Of a stretch of DNA of 64,000 nt, positions 1 through 14,300 are shown piece by piece; position 1 is the first letter of the stretch, and every line of letters starts with the position of its first letter. The notes under the pieces were generated by a model that was given only the letters and a program-made list of their open reading frames with translations, searched no databases and had not been told where the DNA came from. The stretch lies in NCBI RefSeq assembly GCF_027596085.1, contig NC_072456.1:14894744-14958743 (forward strand), in the 5' to 3' direction. The position numbers and the translations under genes were made by a program. The stretch comes from Anoplopoma fimbria (lineage: Eukaryota; Chordata; Actinopteri; Perciformes; Anoplopomatidae).

Positions 1-979
1 TGTCGTTATCTCTGCACCCGAGGAACTTAATTTGAATGGACATTTTAGCCCAATTAAGTGGGCCGGTGAGCATTTGTGAACATCCCCATCAGCTATTAGC
101 GACCATTGTTCAAATGAGCATACTCCCAGTTCACTTATCCACGGACTCTGCTATCCAGCGGAGCATATGCCGCATGGGCAATGTGTGCTCAGTGACCCCT
201 AGTGCTGGGGAACAAAAATATGCTTTTGATTAGGCTTCCTATAAGCTAAGCTTGGCCAATGCGTTTCAGAGACAGTGTGTACATTGCGTGTATGTGCTTG
301 TGCGTTTCTGCTTAAAAGCCTGTAGGTCATGTGACAGCCTCACAGTGACATCCCATAAATCCTTTCGGCGCAGAGTGGCTCGTTTTGTCATTATCTCCAT
401 TGGTGCCTGGGGTTTAATCGTCAAATGGGGCCAAAGTAATGAAGCAGCACGACTCAGTGGATATCTACTGTCTATCCCCAACCAAGCCCCCATTTTGCCT
501 GAAGTACGCAATCTTTTCTCTCACTCATATTTTTTGCGTCAGCCTTTTTTTCCCCTCTTCACTCTGTTTCTCTTTTTACGACTTTACTCTTTCCGGGTTT
601 CAGGTGAAAGGATGGTGAAGTGTAACAGTGACAATTATATATAAAAACACAGGGGAACACTTTGGGTTTACTCTTCAACATATCTCTTAATATATTTTCT
701 ATTTATACCCTCTCGATGTGTTTCTCTTTATCCCCCTCGCCCTCCCGCAATACAGCATCACATATGGCACTTCATGCCCCCATAATTCTGTCAGAAGAAG
801 TGACTCCCACATTTAAGCATGAAAAAAAAATCAAACATTTTCTTGCAGACGGTATCGCACACTTGCGAAACCCACAGACACCAGCCAATCGCTTTTATGC
901 ACGGGCAACCTACTCGTTTCTCCAGATTACAGCAGCGTCTGCAACAAGCGTGCCCTCCTCCTCACCAACAGTTCTGTTG

Positions 980-1025
<46 letters not shown>

Positions 1026-2420
1026 CACATAACACTCACACATAAACATAATCAGACACGCCTGTGCCTCCCTCCTGCTGTGATGAATGACGTTTGGAGA
1101 CAGTGGATCAGAGCACCCCCTGCTAGGTTTAATTAGTCATTGTCACAAATCAATTAGGGAGAGGGGGATGTTCGATGTCTTCATCTCTCTGCGCTCATTT
1201 GGCACCACTGGCCTGACGTCCTCTCGCTAAGACATCAGTGCAAGGTAAACATGGCAAAACTCAGTTTAGCAACTTTTATTTAGCAGAATTGAGCTTTGCA
1301 GTGTTTTAGGGCTGACATACATCCCAATCATGTTAGTATTTTTCATTATTCCTTGCACCAATTAGGGCTCCAAGCTGGGATATTTTTTTTCTTATCTAAC
1401 CTTTCACTATGTCAATGTTTTACAATATGTGTTTTGTTTTTGGGATCAGATTCTTTTTGGTTGGAAAAAAACTAACTATTTTATTTTAACGGCGGATCAG
1501 ATTTCTTGCCTTAAATTTCTCACTTCTTATACATGCTCTGGAACGAATTATCTGTATTCTTTGGATCAAAGTGGCCATCTTTGGATGATGTGATCACTGA
1601 GCTGTTAGTCTGATTTCAGCTTTCAGCACTGGCAGAATTTGTTTCCATCCACTTGATGGGCAGCTTGGCAGCATCCCATCAAACTGCATGTCTTAGCCAC
1701 ATGTCCAGTTAACGTTGTCACAGATGGCTCCTTTGTGCTTGAAGTCTATTCGGACATTGCATCGCTGGCTGCGGCCTCAGAGGACTTCTCCTCTGGAGCA
1801 AATAAGACTTTGAACCATCACAGCATTCCTCAGAGCTCTGTCTCCAATCGGCTGTGGCTCCACAGCTGTCAGCCAAGAATGTGGAAACTTTTCCACACCT
1901 TTCATTCCCAATGCCATTGCTTCAGCACCAAGCCCCTGACAGAGGAACCTTTCAGAGTCAGTTTACTAGGAAACATAAGCTGGTTTTCGCTTGTCTGTGT
2001 CTTTCTCATTGCTGTCAATGGGACGTTCCAGCTGGTGTTTATGAAAGCTTAAAGATAGAAAATCAATTTTCTTATCCATGATATCTATGACCGTTGATAT
2101 GGGGCTTTGCAGAAGGGTTTTCTCAGCAGGCTGATGCCCATGGCTAACCAGTCTGGAGGACTGTAGCTGATCTGATCTGATCTCAAAATGTTTGCCCTAT
2201 TTTTTCATGTCTAAGTGGCGGTATGGACTCAAGTCTGTCAATCAGGCCTCCATGGGAAGGGCCTTAGTTTACTGATGGTAAACTGTTGGTACAAAAAAAA
2301 TCCTTTGTTTCTTATATCCTTTAACATTTTGCACACTTTTACATTTTCTTTTGCATAGCATTTTCTGTTGCATTACAACCTTTTGAAACCATTTTCTCTT
2401 ATGTTTGCTGTTCTTTACAG
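1..2420 (+). other. ptprs: ptprs intron (upstream, incomplete)
   Basis: I find no exon matching the LAR-family segment that should precede the microexon (EMRRINFQTP), so the previous exon lies outside the window. The content is a (CA)n microsatellite at 982-1024 and otherwise unremarkable AT-rich sequence. Confidence 0.7.
982..1024. repeat. (CA)n microsatellite
   Basis: About 21 uninterrupted CA units inside the upstream ptprs intron. Confidence 0.97.
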
Positions 2421-2468
2421 ATTCTGGTCTAAGCAGTCCTCAGAGTGAAGCAGATTTTGACTATGAAA
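2421..2468 (+). CDS. ptprs: ptprs 48-nt juxtamembrane microexon (probably alternatively spliced)
   Basis: The acceptor ttctttacag and donor gttagt flank 48 nt, a multiple of three, entered and left in phase 1. Read in frame it gives (G/A)T then [15 protein letters not shown], with a split final Ser. Human PTPRS, as I recall it, has an intracellular insert starting DSGLRSP at this place. Skipping it rejoins G with GT to give Gly-Met-Met, so both forms keep the frame. It is Ser/acid-rich with one SP site. Confidence 0.8.
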
Positions 2469-5400
2469 GTTAGTCTCTATGCTTTTAGCATTTGCGTACA
2501 AGTAATTTGCAAATACAGTAATTTGCATTTGTTTGTTTTTTTCACATTATGCAGCAAAATTTCCACACTAATTAATTTGATGTTGGTTACTATGGTATAC
2601 TGGGCTGTTTTTCCTTTCCTTTAATTGAATGTCAGTCACGATATTCACATGGGCTGTTGGCTGTGCATTAATCCACCATGCATAAATAACCCGTGCGATC
2701 ACTTCTGCTGATGTAGAGATGGTTGAGAGGTGTTTTGTTTTAAAGGAGTACGATCTCTGTTATCCCTCTTTCTCTGCCTCCTCTTCCTCACCTCCTTGTT
2801 GTTGTTCTCCCTTCTTCCTCCTCCTCCTTCACCACCACTGCTCCATTTCCATTCTGAAGTAACAGGGTCTTTTCTGTGCTCAGAGATAACGAATAGAATT
2901 AATTAAAGCGGTGGCAAACAATAGCTCGACATTTGATCACCCCCTCTCGCTGCTCACTGCAAAAGGATCATCCGGGAGAAAAAGCAGAGTTTCTGATTTT
3001 CCTCTTCCCCCTTTTTCCCCATTTATTTTCTTTGCTTACCGTCACAGTCAGACTGCTTTCCTTTTATATGGAAATATGCAACATCATAAATAGGCTTTTT
3101 TGAGAGAGACTGTTTTGGCTTATCAAAAATAATCATTATATTTCTCAGGCGCATCGACTGCAAATCGGGAGATTGGAAATGTGTAATTAGATACTAGTTT
3201 GTTATTCTGTGTTCATTGATCACGCTGTTGATTGCAGTGAAAAAAAAAGGAAGAGTCTGTACATGGATAGCAAAAAGCCATGGGTGAGGGGGGGTTGTGT
3301 TAAAGAGAAGGATGAGCTTTGAAAAAAGGGGGTAGGGAATAAAACCAATTTGTCCTTGAGTGACTTTGCTTGACTACGAGTCACGCCAAAGCCTAGTTTT
3401 GAAAGAGATAAACAACTGCAATGTGAATTAGAGAACAAAACAGGCGCGATCGACTCATTTTTCTTGAGAACACAACACATGGTTGAGGCTGGAAAAGAAC
3501 ACTGAGAGAGAGAGAAATGGTTGTACAAACAGATTGGTTTACCTTCGAGGTTCATCTGTGAAAACATGACAACTTATAGGAATATATAGCGTTATGTTGG
3601 CAAAGGGCAATGTGGAATAAAGGTACAATATTGGATTTGGTTTAGTACCAAAGTTTTAGGGAATAAACAGCCTCAGCTTTTCCCACTGGCAGTGCATCAT
3701 GCTTTATTTGGATGTATATGTAAACACCTTGGCCATGTATATCTCTCCAGCCTTACTAGGCACTTATACATGCAGACAGTAATGTGGGCAGTAAACACAA
3801 ACTGAGAGGAAATGATGGAGGTTGAGTATATCAGTAACTCACGCACACTCACAAATACACATAGAGACACACACAGAGTAAACTACAAAACCACACACAC
3901 ACAGAAACATTCTTTGATCTCCCCTCAAACAACCCACTCTTGTTCTCTGAAGGAATGGTGAGGGCCCCTCATTTGCATACACATTTACTTATTCCGCTCA
4001 TATTGTCTGATACCTTTTCCCTTTGAATTTGAGGCAAGTAAACTGACAACTAAATTGAATTTGCAATAATTCCTCTTTTTCTTGATACTCATTTCAATGA
4101 GTTCCTGCACCAGAAATGATTAATAATGCTGTCTCATTCTTAAGTGATGCCATCGCAATCTGCTTGCTTCGTCAGCTCATTGAGAAACTCAAGTATGAAT
4201 AAATAAACACACAGTGCTGTCCAAATACATATAATTTGTGTTCTCATATTACCCTACAAAGGTTTTGTTTCAGTTTATATGAAGATATTGAAAATAAAAA
4301 CAAATTTAACACAGGCTTTTTAAAAAATAGAAGAAAACTATTAATTCAGTAAACATCATTAAATGATGATGATCATTAAGATGCGCATGGGTGTTTGTCA
4401 AGTAGGCTGTTAATGCAGTGTGTCCATTCATTTTTGGAAGGATGTCACGGCATCCGGTGTCATCTCCATTTGTGTCATATATGCATTGTTATCGGTGTTA
4501 ATCTTCATGTAATTGATGCTGCTGCATTGTTCTGTCAGTGCAAAATAAATTACCATTACTAATGAAGACTGTCAGCGCAGAGAGTTGGACTCCCTCTCTT
4601 AAGCGTAACAAAAGCAGCCAAAACACCAGTGACCCCCTTGACATTGGGGGGATAGTTAGCATTGTGAGAAAAGGGAAATTAAGGATGGTTAATGTGATTA
4701 TGCCGATTTGCACGCCCAATTAAGCCTCTGTTACTTCTTTGTGTGAAGAGATTTCAACATGTTGTCGACTTTTGACCTCGTCACTCGGCAGGAAGAAAGA
4801 CCTCTTACAAAAAATATGGAAGCATTAAGTACAGCCAGGCTGCATGCAGGGACAGAGCCACAATCTATGGCTGCTCCATATTCCATTACATGGCCTCAGC
4901 ATTATGCTCCTAAATGGATTAGTGACTGGAGTGCACAGCAGTGCTGATAATATTGTAGCATCAGCGACACAATATTTAATGGATATTGGAGCGAGCCAAA
5001 AAAAAAAGAACTCACAAATTTCCCCCCCAATTGAAAAGCTAGGTCTTTCTGGGAATTCCTAGGGATGAATGTCAAAAGCGTTTGGAAGGACACATATGTG
5101 GGCATGCGACTGTGAGTGCTTTTTTGTGATTTTGGAAAGTAAGGGGTGTTTATCTTAGAGCCAATCTTCATTTTCTTTGGGGGGCGGGGGGAGACCGGCA
5201 AATGTAGGAAATAATAGAAACAGCAGCTTGCTTGCTTTGCACTGGCTGGCTGGAATGGAGCAGCTCACTGTGTCACTCAACATCACTCACACTCACTAAA
5301 CCTCCTTATCCCCCTCCCACCTCCCTCACCATGAGCCCCCAGGTCAGGGCTCTGTTCTTGAACAAGCGCCTTTTGATGGAGGCAACAGTCAAAATTGTCA

Positions 5401-8286
5401 CCATGCGAACAACACGGCACGATAGCAGCATTACAGGTTAAAGATACAGTAGTACAGTATCCCTGTGGGATATGTTAGGTCTGATGCAGATTGAAATAAT
5501 GTTTCTTTTTAATTGAGGATGGTGCTAAAAGTAATAAAGCTTAAATGTTGAAAATAATATATATTATTCAGGTATCAGTAATGAAAAAATAACTTGAATT
5601 TGTTGGATCTGCTTCAAGTAAAACCCTTTTTTCATAACAAAGTGATCTCATCTTCAATGAGGAGTTTAAGGGAATTTGTCAACATAAGCATCCCATTGAT
5701 TCAAAGACGGGGCTGCTGTATTTCTTTTCTGTGATTTCACCATCAAAAACTTACTTTTTTCATCTTGTGTCATTTTTAACTAATTTCCAAAGCTATTAGA
5801 AAGGATTGATGCATCCGGATATTTTTCTCTGGCTACACTCAGCAGCATTGGTCGTATTTGTCCGCCTATCTATCAGCATCAGGTCCATCGTGGGAATTGA
5901 TACACTTTGGTTTGTGGGTGTATACTTACCGCTTCTTTAGAAAATAATTAGCCCTGCTCGACAAACCTAGCTGTTTCTGAGCTCTGGCCTGGTCCGATCA
6001 AGTGCTTATAACATCACCACTCTATACGTGTTTGCTGTGTGTGACATTCACCATGTTCTGCATAAGCTTCCCCACCACTAAAACCCAACTTCCATTGTTA
6101 TGTAAGCAACACACTCTCACCAAATAATCAGGAGTTCTGTGATTTTTGAGTTTTTGAACTTGTGTGTCTTGTCTGCTGTACTAAAAAAAACTTTCTATCC
6201 TCTCTTCCCCCTGTGTGGAAATTCTCTCTCAATTTTCTGACAATCAGGTATGATGAATCATCCTCCCATCCCTATCTCAGAGCTGGCTGAACACACAGAG
6301 CTTCTCAAGGCCAACGACAACCTCAAGCTCTCCCAGGAATATGAGGTGAGTGGGCCAAAGCGTTGAAATGTCAAAGTTTCTTCAGAGTATTGAATCCTGT
6401 CTGATTGTGTTTTCATTGGAAGGGAATACAAGAGTCCCTTCTTTCCTCCAGGGAAATGGTTGTTTCTCCTCCAGCTTATGGAGCTTGAGCGATTATGAAA
6501 CATCAGTTTTCTTAGCCACATATTTCCTCAGATATATTTGCGGCCTCAACATGACAAAACGAAACAATTGTCGTTTTTGTATAAAATATCCCTTGGCAGG
6601 TTGTTGCAACTCGTAGCTCCCAAATGCAACTCCTAAAATTCCTTTCTAAATAAGAGAATCATTCGACTGTAATGCACCCAGTCAGACATCAGGAAACAGG
6701 AGGGGAAAAAATAGTAAAAAAGTAAAATATTGAATATTTCTGCTGCAAAATGTCCTTTTGTGACATCCAAGAAGTGCGTTCTTTATTAAAAAAATCGAGT
6801 AGCTGCATTCGATTGAAAAATATATATAACACTGAGAAATTCAGGACTTGACAAAATCCAATCTATTTGAAAAATTTTGAAGACCGGAAATTACAGATGC
6901 AAAGCTGCAGCTGTCGTAAACATTTACTTAAGAAAATGTAATCAACGTAATGGCTCTATAAGGGGATAAATCTGTGATTTGAAATTCCTCACACACTCCA
7001 GTGAACTAAGCAAACATGAGCTTTCTTCTAAAATAGAGATATAGACTGGTGTACGCACAACTCAACTAATGTGTTTTTGGGGAGAGGCACAGATGCAGTC
7101 AGGCTTTAACATAGTACTTTTATATATGTGTGTGTAGAGGGGGTAGCGGAGCTGTCTGAGCTCTGAGACCGCTGAGGTTATAAATGACACTAGAGTTGAT
7201 TAGAAATCAGGAGTGCTGAATCAGCTCTCGTTTGCATACAAGCAATATCCCCTCCTCGCCATTCCTAAATCACCGTGCCTGTCGCCTTGCTGCATGCCAG
7301 GCCTAGGTAGGAAGCAGGTACACCAGCATAGATTGCTGTCGTCATGCCTGCCGGGGGATGTGGGTGGATAATGACTTCTCATAGCCATCCAGTATTTCTT
7401 GTGTATCTATTATTCATAAATCCACAACCAGGCTATGTACCAAGTGGACAAGCTTGTTCCATTCGGAGGGGAAGAGAGATGAGAGACGCGATGCCAAAGT
7501 TAACGCGTTGCTGCAACTACAACTTCTAATTACTTGGCTTTGAGAGAACATTAAACCCCTCCATTCGTCTCTTCTCCCACTCCGTCTTTTTCACTCTCTC
7601 CGTCCCCTTGCCCCTTCACAAAACCACCCCCCAGGAAAAATAAATGACCAAATTAAATAGAGAAGTGTAATTTTAATTTTGTTATTTTCTTGATGAATGG
7701 CTGCTCGTCCGGGCGCCCTGGCTCGCCAAGCACAGCTCTACGGGGCTTTGACTGATTGGTTTTTAGCCAGGCGGGATGTGAGGGAGGAGGAAAAATGGAG
7801 CGGAGAGGGGAGAGAGATGAGTTGGGGAGGCTTTGTTAATGATGAGGATTCAGTGAGGGGAGAGAGAGAGAGAGAGAGAGAGAGAGCAGGGGCATCTCAG
7901 CTGGAGAGCGGAGATGAAGAGGAGATCATCTGACTCACAAACGGCAATTTGAAAGGCAGCCACAGTTTTACCTGAAGATACTGAAGCCACCAAGTTTGTT
8001 ATCCATCTTCTCTCTCAGGCAGTTAGCAGCCATGTCCTGCAAAGGCTCCCCACTTAACAGGAGCTGTCATTAATCTTCAAACGTGTCATGATGGATCAAA
8101 AGGAGGAGGAAGAGAGGAATTCTAGTTGTTGCAGAATTTGAGTTTGGAGTTTTGCCATACATGCATCTTAAATGTAATTTATGAAAAAATGATTCAAGTT
8201 TCGACTGCACAGATGTGGTTTTCAATTTTTGAGTTGAGCGATGTTTCAGGGAAGTGACCCCAATCTTTATATGCACGAATACACAT

Positions 8287-8340
<54 letters not shown>

Positions 8341-11300
8341 TCAGCCCTAAGGTAATCTGAAGAGAAAGGGGAAAATAGCTGGAGGGTGGCTGCTAGAGAG
8401 GGAGTGTAAACATCAGAGAGGAGACAGGAGATGGAGAAAGAGATAAAGAGAGAAAGAAATACGGACAAAAAGTGGAAGACTTTGAAGATGGAGAGATGCA
8501 GATAAGGGAAACAGGGACAAAGAAAGAGGGATAGAGACGAGAGCGCAGAAAGAAAGAAGTAAACAGATGGAACGAGGCTCAAACAGAGTAAAGCTCTGAT
8601 TGATGTAATGATTGCATGGAAATTGTTAGATCAGGTTTCCAATTGGACTTCATTCAGCTTCAGCCTCTCTCTCTGCAGCCCCCTAAACCCTACATGCTGA
8701 AGCCCTAACTACAAATAACCTTCACGCCTCCGTCCCGACACCAACAGAGCGCCAGGCGCCTATAAGCAAACAACCAATCGTAATGGAATACTTAATTATC
8801 CTGACAAGGGAACAGAATATTCATCTGGAATTCTTGTATTGTAAAGAGGCGGCTCTTTTCCCCGAGTGTCGGGCCTCGCTTCAAGCCGTCTCCTCGAGGG
8901 GGAGAGAAGCCACCTCCATCAATATTGTTATTTGTCATTATACACCCGCTACTTTAATGATCTTGATAACGTACTGTGTGCAGCTGCTTTGAGTATTTAA
9001 ACCAGGCAGTGAGCAGATTTTCATGATACCATGTTCTTTTTTTTCCTTTGGGGAAATCACCCTCTCAATCTCTCTCTCTCGCTCCCTCCCCCTCCCCCTT
9101 CCTTTGATACCATTCAGGCCGTATTGTTATTGCTCAGCTCCTCTCAAGGCTCTTCTGATTTTTTTCTTTGTGTGTGCATGTTTTGCCTCTCTTTGCCCCC
9201 TGTCAGTCTATCGATCCAGGCCAGCAGTTCACCTGGGAACATTCCAACCTGGAGGTGAACAAGCCCAAAAATCGTTACGCCAACGTCATCGCTTACGACC
9301 ACTCCCGCGTCATTCTGGCTCCCATCGAGGGTAAGGCACACTCATCCTCACACTCTGCACCTACACCGCCTCGGAGATGAGCTCAGCTCGTTGCAGATCA
9401 TTTGGGAAATCCTCATAATTACAGAGTCAGTTTGAGTAATTAAGAATTTATACTGGATCGACCAGATGGGACTAGACAGTGAAGACTAAACTAGAACAGT
9501 AAATAGCAGTGCAGAATAGAACACACTCAACACAATTAAACCTTAAAAAGAAGAATAAATACACTCGACTGGGCTGAATTATATAAGAACTGTCTTGAGT
9601 CAATGCAGTAACAATGAAGCAAAATAGAATAAAACATGCATACAATAGAATTAAATAATGTATAGCATGTGAAGTTCAGATTCAGTTCAGCAGCAACCAG
9701 TGAGTGTAAAGAAAAATAATTTTGTTGGAGGCCTAAAGGGAGGCTAGTTTCAGTTCAGCTTGGTTCTGGGCAGCTAAGCAGTCCATGGAATCATATTATT
9801 TTTGTGGGGTTAGCCAAGGACTTGTATCAGCTCATCTCTGGACCCCAACACTGGACACCCAGCACCAGGAATTTAACCAGTGTTTCCACCGTCCCATTTG
9901 TCTCATCAGATCTGCCCCACTCTCATGACTTCCCTCTAACTGCCCACAGACACAGTACCGAGAGTCCTGCAGCCAGAAAAACTCTTCCCCTGACTCCTAA
10001 ATCTCAAGGGACATTGTCAGAGGTAGTCACCCTTCACCGCTGACATTGTTCTGGCGTTGCATCACCAGAAGAGCTCCAGACTCCTCGGAGTAGTGCCAAA
10101 CTCCCTACTCCACAGTACTCCATCTTTGTGAGAGATAACTGCTGCGTATAGATTTCAACATCTCGCAATAGTCAGGCCAATTTGAGGGTGCGACAACATG
10201 CATCACAAAATTATCCCATGGAAAGAAAAAAAATGCCTCGTCCATAAATACATAAATTAATCAAGTCTGAAATTTCTATTTTACACTGCAGTGATTTTGC
10301 CATTAGTCGCAGCAGAAGAACAATTCATGCACGCCGCTATTCTCTGTTCACTTAGCTATGACTAAAGCCAGGGCACCACAGTCGGATTGTGGGACGTGGT
10401 ATCCGTTTTAATGACATTTGCCTTTCTTTCTTTCTTTTTTTACCCTTTTTTCCATTCTTTATTCTCTTTTCTTCTTTGCCCTCCCTTCATCTCTCTCTCT
10501 CTCTCTCTCTCTCTCGCTCCCCGCTCTTTCTCTATCTTATTCTTCCTCTCCACCCTGGCTGTTGTCCACACTGCGTTTCCCCTCTTAAATGAGCCCAGTC
10601 AAGTGTTTCATTGTTTGTCGCTTGAGTGAGGAGACGTCAGTCAAAGAGACGTGACTCTCAAACACAGATGCCGCCACACTGGAGTCTCTTTTCCACTGAC
10701 AGGATTTTGTAGAAGTTGGTGAAATGAAGATGGGTTGATGTTCCGTCTTATCGCCGTCAGATGCTCAGTGTTAAACATACTCTGATCGCAGATTATCCTG
10801 TTTACATTTACGACATGTTGGCAAACAACTTAAGATAATGGGACACCTTGCCTTTCCGGATTCAGGACAGCCCACACCCTCACAATCCTTGATTCCCTTG
10901 ATGACAGTTTTTTTCCTGAACGTGCTACTAGCTTGCATCAAAGTTACACAACTTTGACACTTGCTATCATTCGCAATCCCTAATGAAGCCTTGCAGTGAA
11001 GTTGATATTCTAGCTTTGAAGTATCCCGTTACTCCTTGGAGACACATTAAAGGATGCCACAGAATACTTGGAAACATGCAGTCAGTGGAAGCAGGGTTCA
11101 GCAATAGAGCTTACTAGTGCTATACACACCATCCTTGTTCATCATGTTTCCAATACACATTTGTCTACCCCACAATGTGGAGGCGTTCCTTACGGCTAGA
11201 TTAAGTGGACCTGTGTGCAACAAAGCATGTTGGTGGGCTGAGAGGGATGGTAGCTGGATTTACCTCCTGGCTGTTTTTTCGCCTCGCTATCTTCCATCTA

Positions 11301-14300
11301 GAGGCACACTCCATTTGTGGTGGTGGTAAATCAGATGCAGACTGTTACGACATATCTACATAAACCGAGACAGAACAACAGAGGTTTAAAAAGAAAATGA
11401 GAAAAGGGCAGTACAGGAAGTTGTGACTGAGGCAGTTGCTGCATTTGAATCCATTCAAATGGAACGACTAAGGTTTCATTCTGCTCTGCTGTAGTAGAGG
11501 GGGAGAAGGGTTGTGAGAATGTTTTAACATCTCATTTAATCTTGTATTATGTCTTGAAATTGTGTTTTCATGAAAAGATATATTGGGCAAGAATAATACC
11601 TTGAATATTTTGTGTCCCAAAAGCTGACATGATCAGCCATAACTTAAGACACTGCCTGCTCTCTGGACAATTCCAATATTTTCACTGATCTCAGCCAATT
11701 TTCACTTGTTTCAACAATATGAGGTGTGAGAACTCATTACATAAGCAATTTACTTTTCTTTTTTTTCCTAGCCTAGAGTCTTTACACCATCATTGATTGG
11801 GAAACAGAGATAGCGTGTGTGAAAACTGGGAATTATAGAGGCAGATGGCACAAAAAGTGTGATTATTGAGTAAAGTTAAATTATGAAAAAGTCAAAAGAG
11901 ATTTAGGAAGAATATGGAAAAAAGAAGAAAAGCATTTTTTAAATATTTTTTTTGTTTTGGTCTAAATCTAGGTATAACAGGTAGCGACTATATCAACGCC
12001 AACTACATTGATGGCTACAGGAAGCAGAATGCCTACATCGCTACCCAGGGTCCATTACCAGAGACGTTTGGGGACTTCTGGAGGATGGTGTGGGAACAGA
12101 GAGCAGCCACTGTGGTCATGATGACCAGGCTGGAGGAGAAGTCACGGGTAAGTCCGCTCAACACATTTTGGGGGGGATGCTGGGAACTGTTTTGGGCAGG
12201 TTTCTTTTTAACGATCACCTGCAGTGATCCCATGAACCACTTTAGATTTTTTTTCTTTTAAATAAACCTCAAAATGAAATCACTGTTTCACAAGACTAAG
12301 TACAAGAACCAGCGGCTTAAAATGGCAAAGCTTTACAGTGATTTCACAGTTTCACCATCTGAACATCATTGTTAAGTATTCAGACTTGATTTTCTTGAGA
12401 TTGGTTTCAGAGAAGGGTAGACATTTAAAAAAAGGGTGGTGAAAGCAGTAAGGGAGGGTGATGAAATGAAGTTAACTCAAAAGATGGTCTACCTGTTCAC
12501 ATCTGATGCGGTCCACTGGGAGCATCTTGGCTCTCGTTTCTCTCCTTATTTGCATTGAAAACGACAAGCTGTTGCTTGTTCCCTACAGTACTGAAAGCTT
12601 AGCAAGTTTTAGTGCTCAGAGCGCACAGTGCAGGAAGCTGAAATAAAATGTTCTGCAGCCGAGTACCACATAGTTTTTACAGTACTTGTTACCAGTACCA
12701 CCCACTACCATCTGTTGATAGTGGAAGTTAGAGGAAAAACTGTATTCTTTAGAACAGCGGTCCCCAACCGGTTTAATGTTTTTTGATAAATACACAAAAT
12801 AAAATAAAAACTGGTATTTTCTAAATATAATAATAAACGTGAATCACGGCAACTTTATTAATAGAGAGCACAGTGACTTAGTCCCAGAAGGTAGGAATAA
12901 GATGTCAAGGTGTGATCACACTAGTCCACTTTATTTAGCATGTTGGTTCCCTTTCATACATTTATGTCCATGGGAAGTGGCCACAAGGTGTGCAGGAAGT
13001 GTACAGTATTCTTTAGAAGGCTCAGTATGGCATCCTTGAGATGAAAAAGAACATTTTTACACTTCAACTTTTTATATGTTTGCTATAAACACTTTTTGTT
13101 AGCCAACTAGCCCCAGCAAAGAAGAGGGACTGATTCATAGTAAGAAGGCCACAGCAGCACTTTTCAACCAAACTATCAAATTAAAACGGAAAAACTATTA
13201 GAAAAATTGTCAGTTGACATAAGGATTCTGTAGAAAGCTCAGTGGCACTGTTAAGGTAGTCTCTTAAGAGTTTGACAGCTGGTTATCAATTCTGTCTGTT
13301 TGCCCCTAGTGACAGCTAGTCATTATGTAAACAAAGTGCCTATTTTATGAGCATTTTTCTAAATTATGAGCTGATAATTTAGCTGAGTACTACAAAAAAA
13401 GCAATAAAATAAAACCAAATGGTCTGAGTGTACCCTTACATAGGATGGATCGACAAAGATTGTACTCTTTGCTATCAAGAAATGGACTTTTCTTAATGTC
13501 AAAAAGCCAACTGTGATGTTCCATCCTGTCAACTTAAACCTGTGTCAACATCAGGCTAACTCACCCCAGGTGTCTCCACTCATTTTCCCTCCCTCTATCC
13601 CTTTGCAATTGTTTACCTATCCTCCATTCTGGCATGTGCGCTCCGTTCCTGTCAAACGTGATCAGGATTAGCGGGCGGTAGAACTTGAGTGTCAGCTTGA
13701 GCAAGAAACAAGAGAGAAAGCTGGAGAGCAGCGCATCTCCCTCACTAGCTGTCACATCTCATCTGAGGTCCACCAGTGCGTCACACCCCATATTGAATGA
13801 ATTTTTATTAAGTGAGCTGACAGAGGATGGATGGGGGAAGCAGTTGTTGTGTTTCGTAGATATACAGTAGAACCACTGAATGGAAAAGTCAAAATGAAAC
13901 ATCCATCCAGGATTTGGTTAAAAGTGTTACTCCTACTAAATCATTTAGAAGAATACGAGTTATTTTACATAAGGACCTGAAATGATTACACTTTATCAGG
14001 CTTTTATTTTGATAAAAAAAATGTAATGCACACCCTGATGTTTACATTACTGGTTTAAACTTTTGCTTTAACATGTAGAGAATGACGCACGCAGGATTGA
14101 TGGTGAACTTATGCCATAAGTGTGGCAGTCTTCTCAGATTTGAAATAGGACTAAACTACCCCGGTGTTTCTGTCAACTGCGCCTGGAGTTTAATCCACAT
14201 GAGGGCTTGCTTTATGCCCGCGGGTGCATGTCACATGTTAATATGTCAGAGCGATCAAGGTTTTCATTTTTCTGTACTCCTCCTTTTATGTGCATGATCT

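Noticed and set aside
1..2420. Earlier ptprs exon (EMRRINFQTP segment)
   Set aside because: I searched for it on the + strand and found no match, so it lies upstream of the window.
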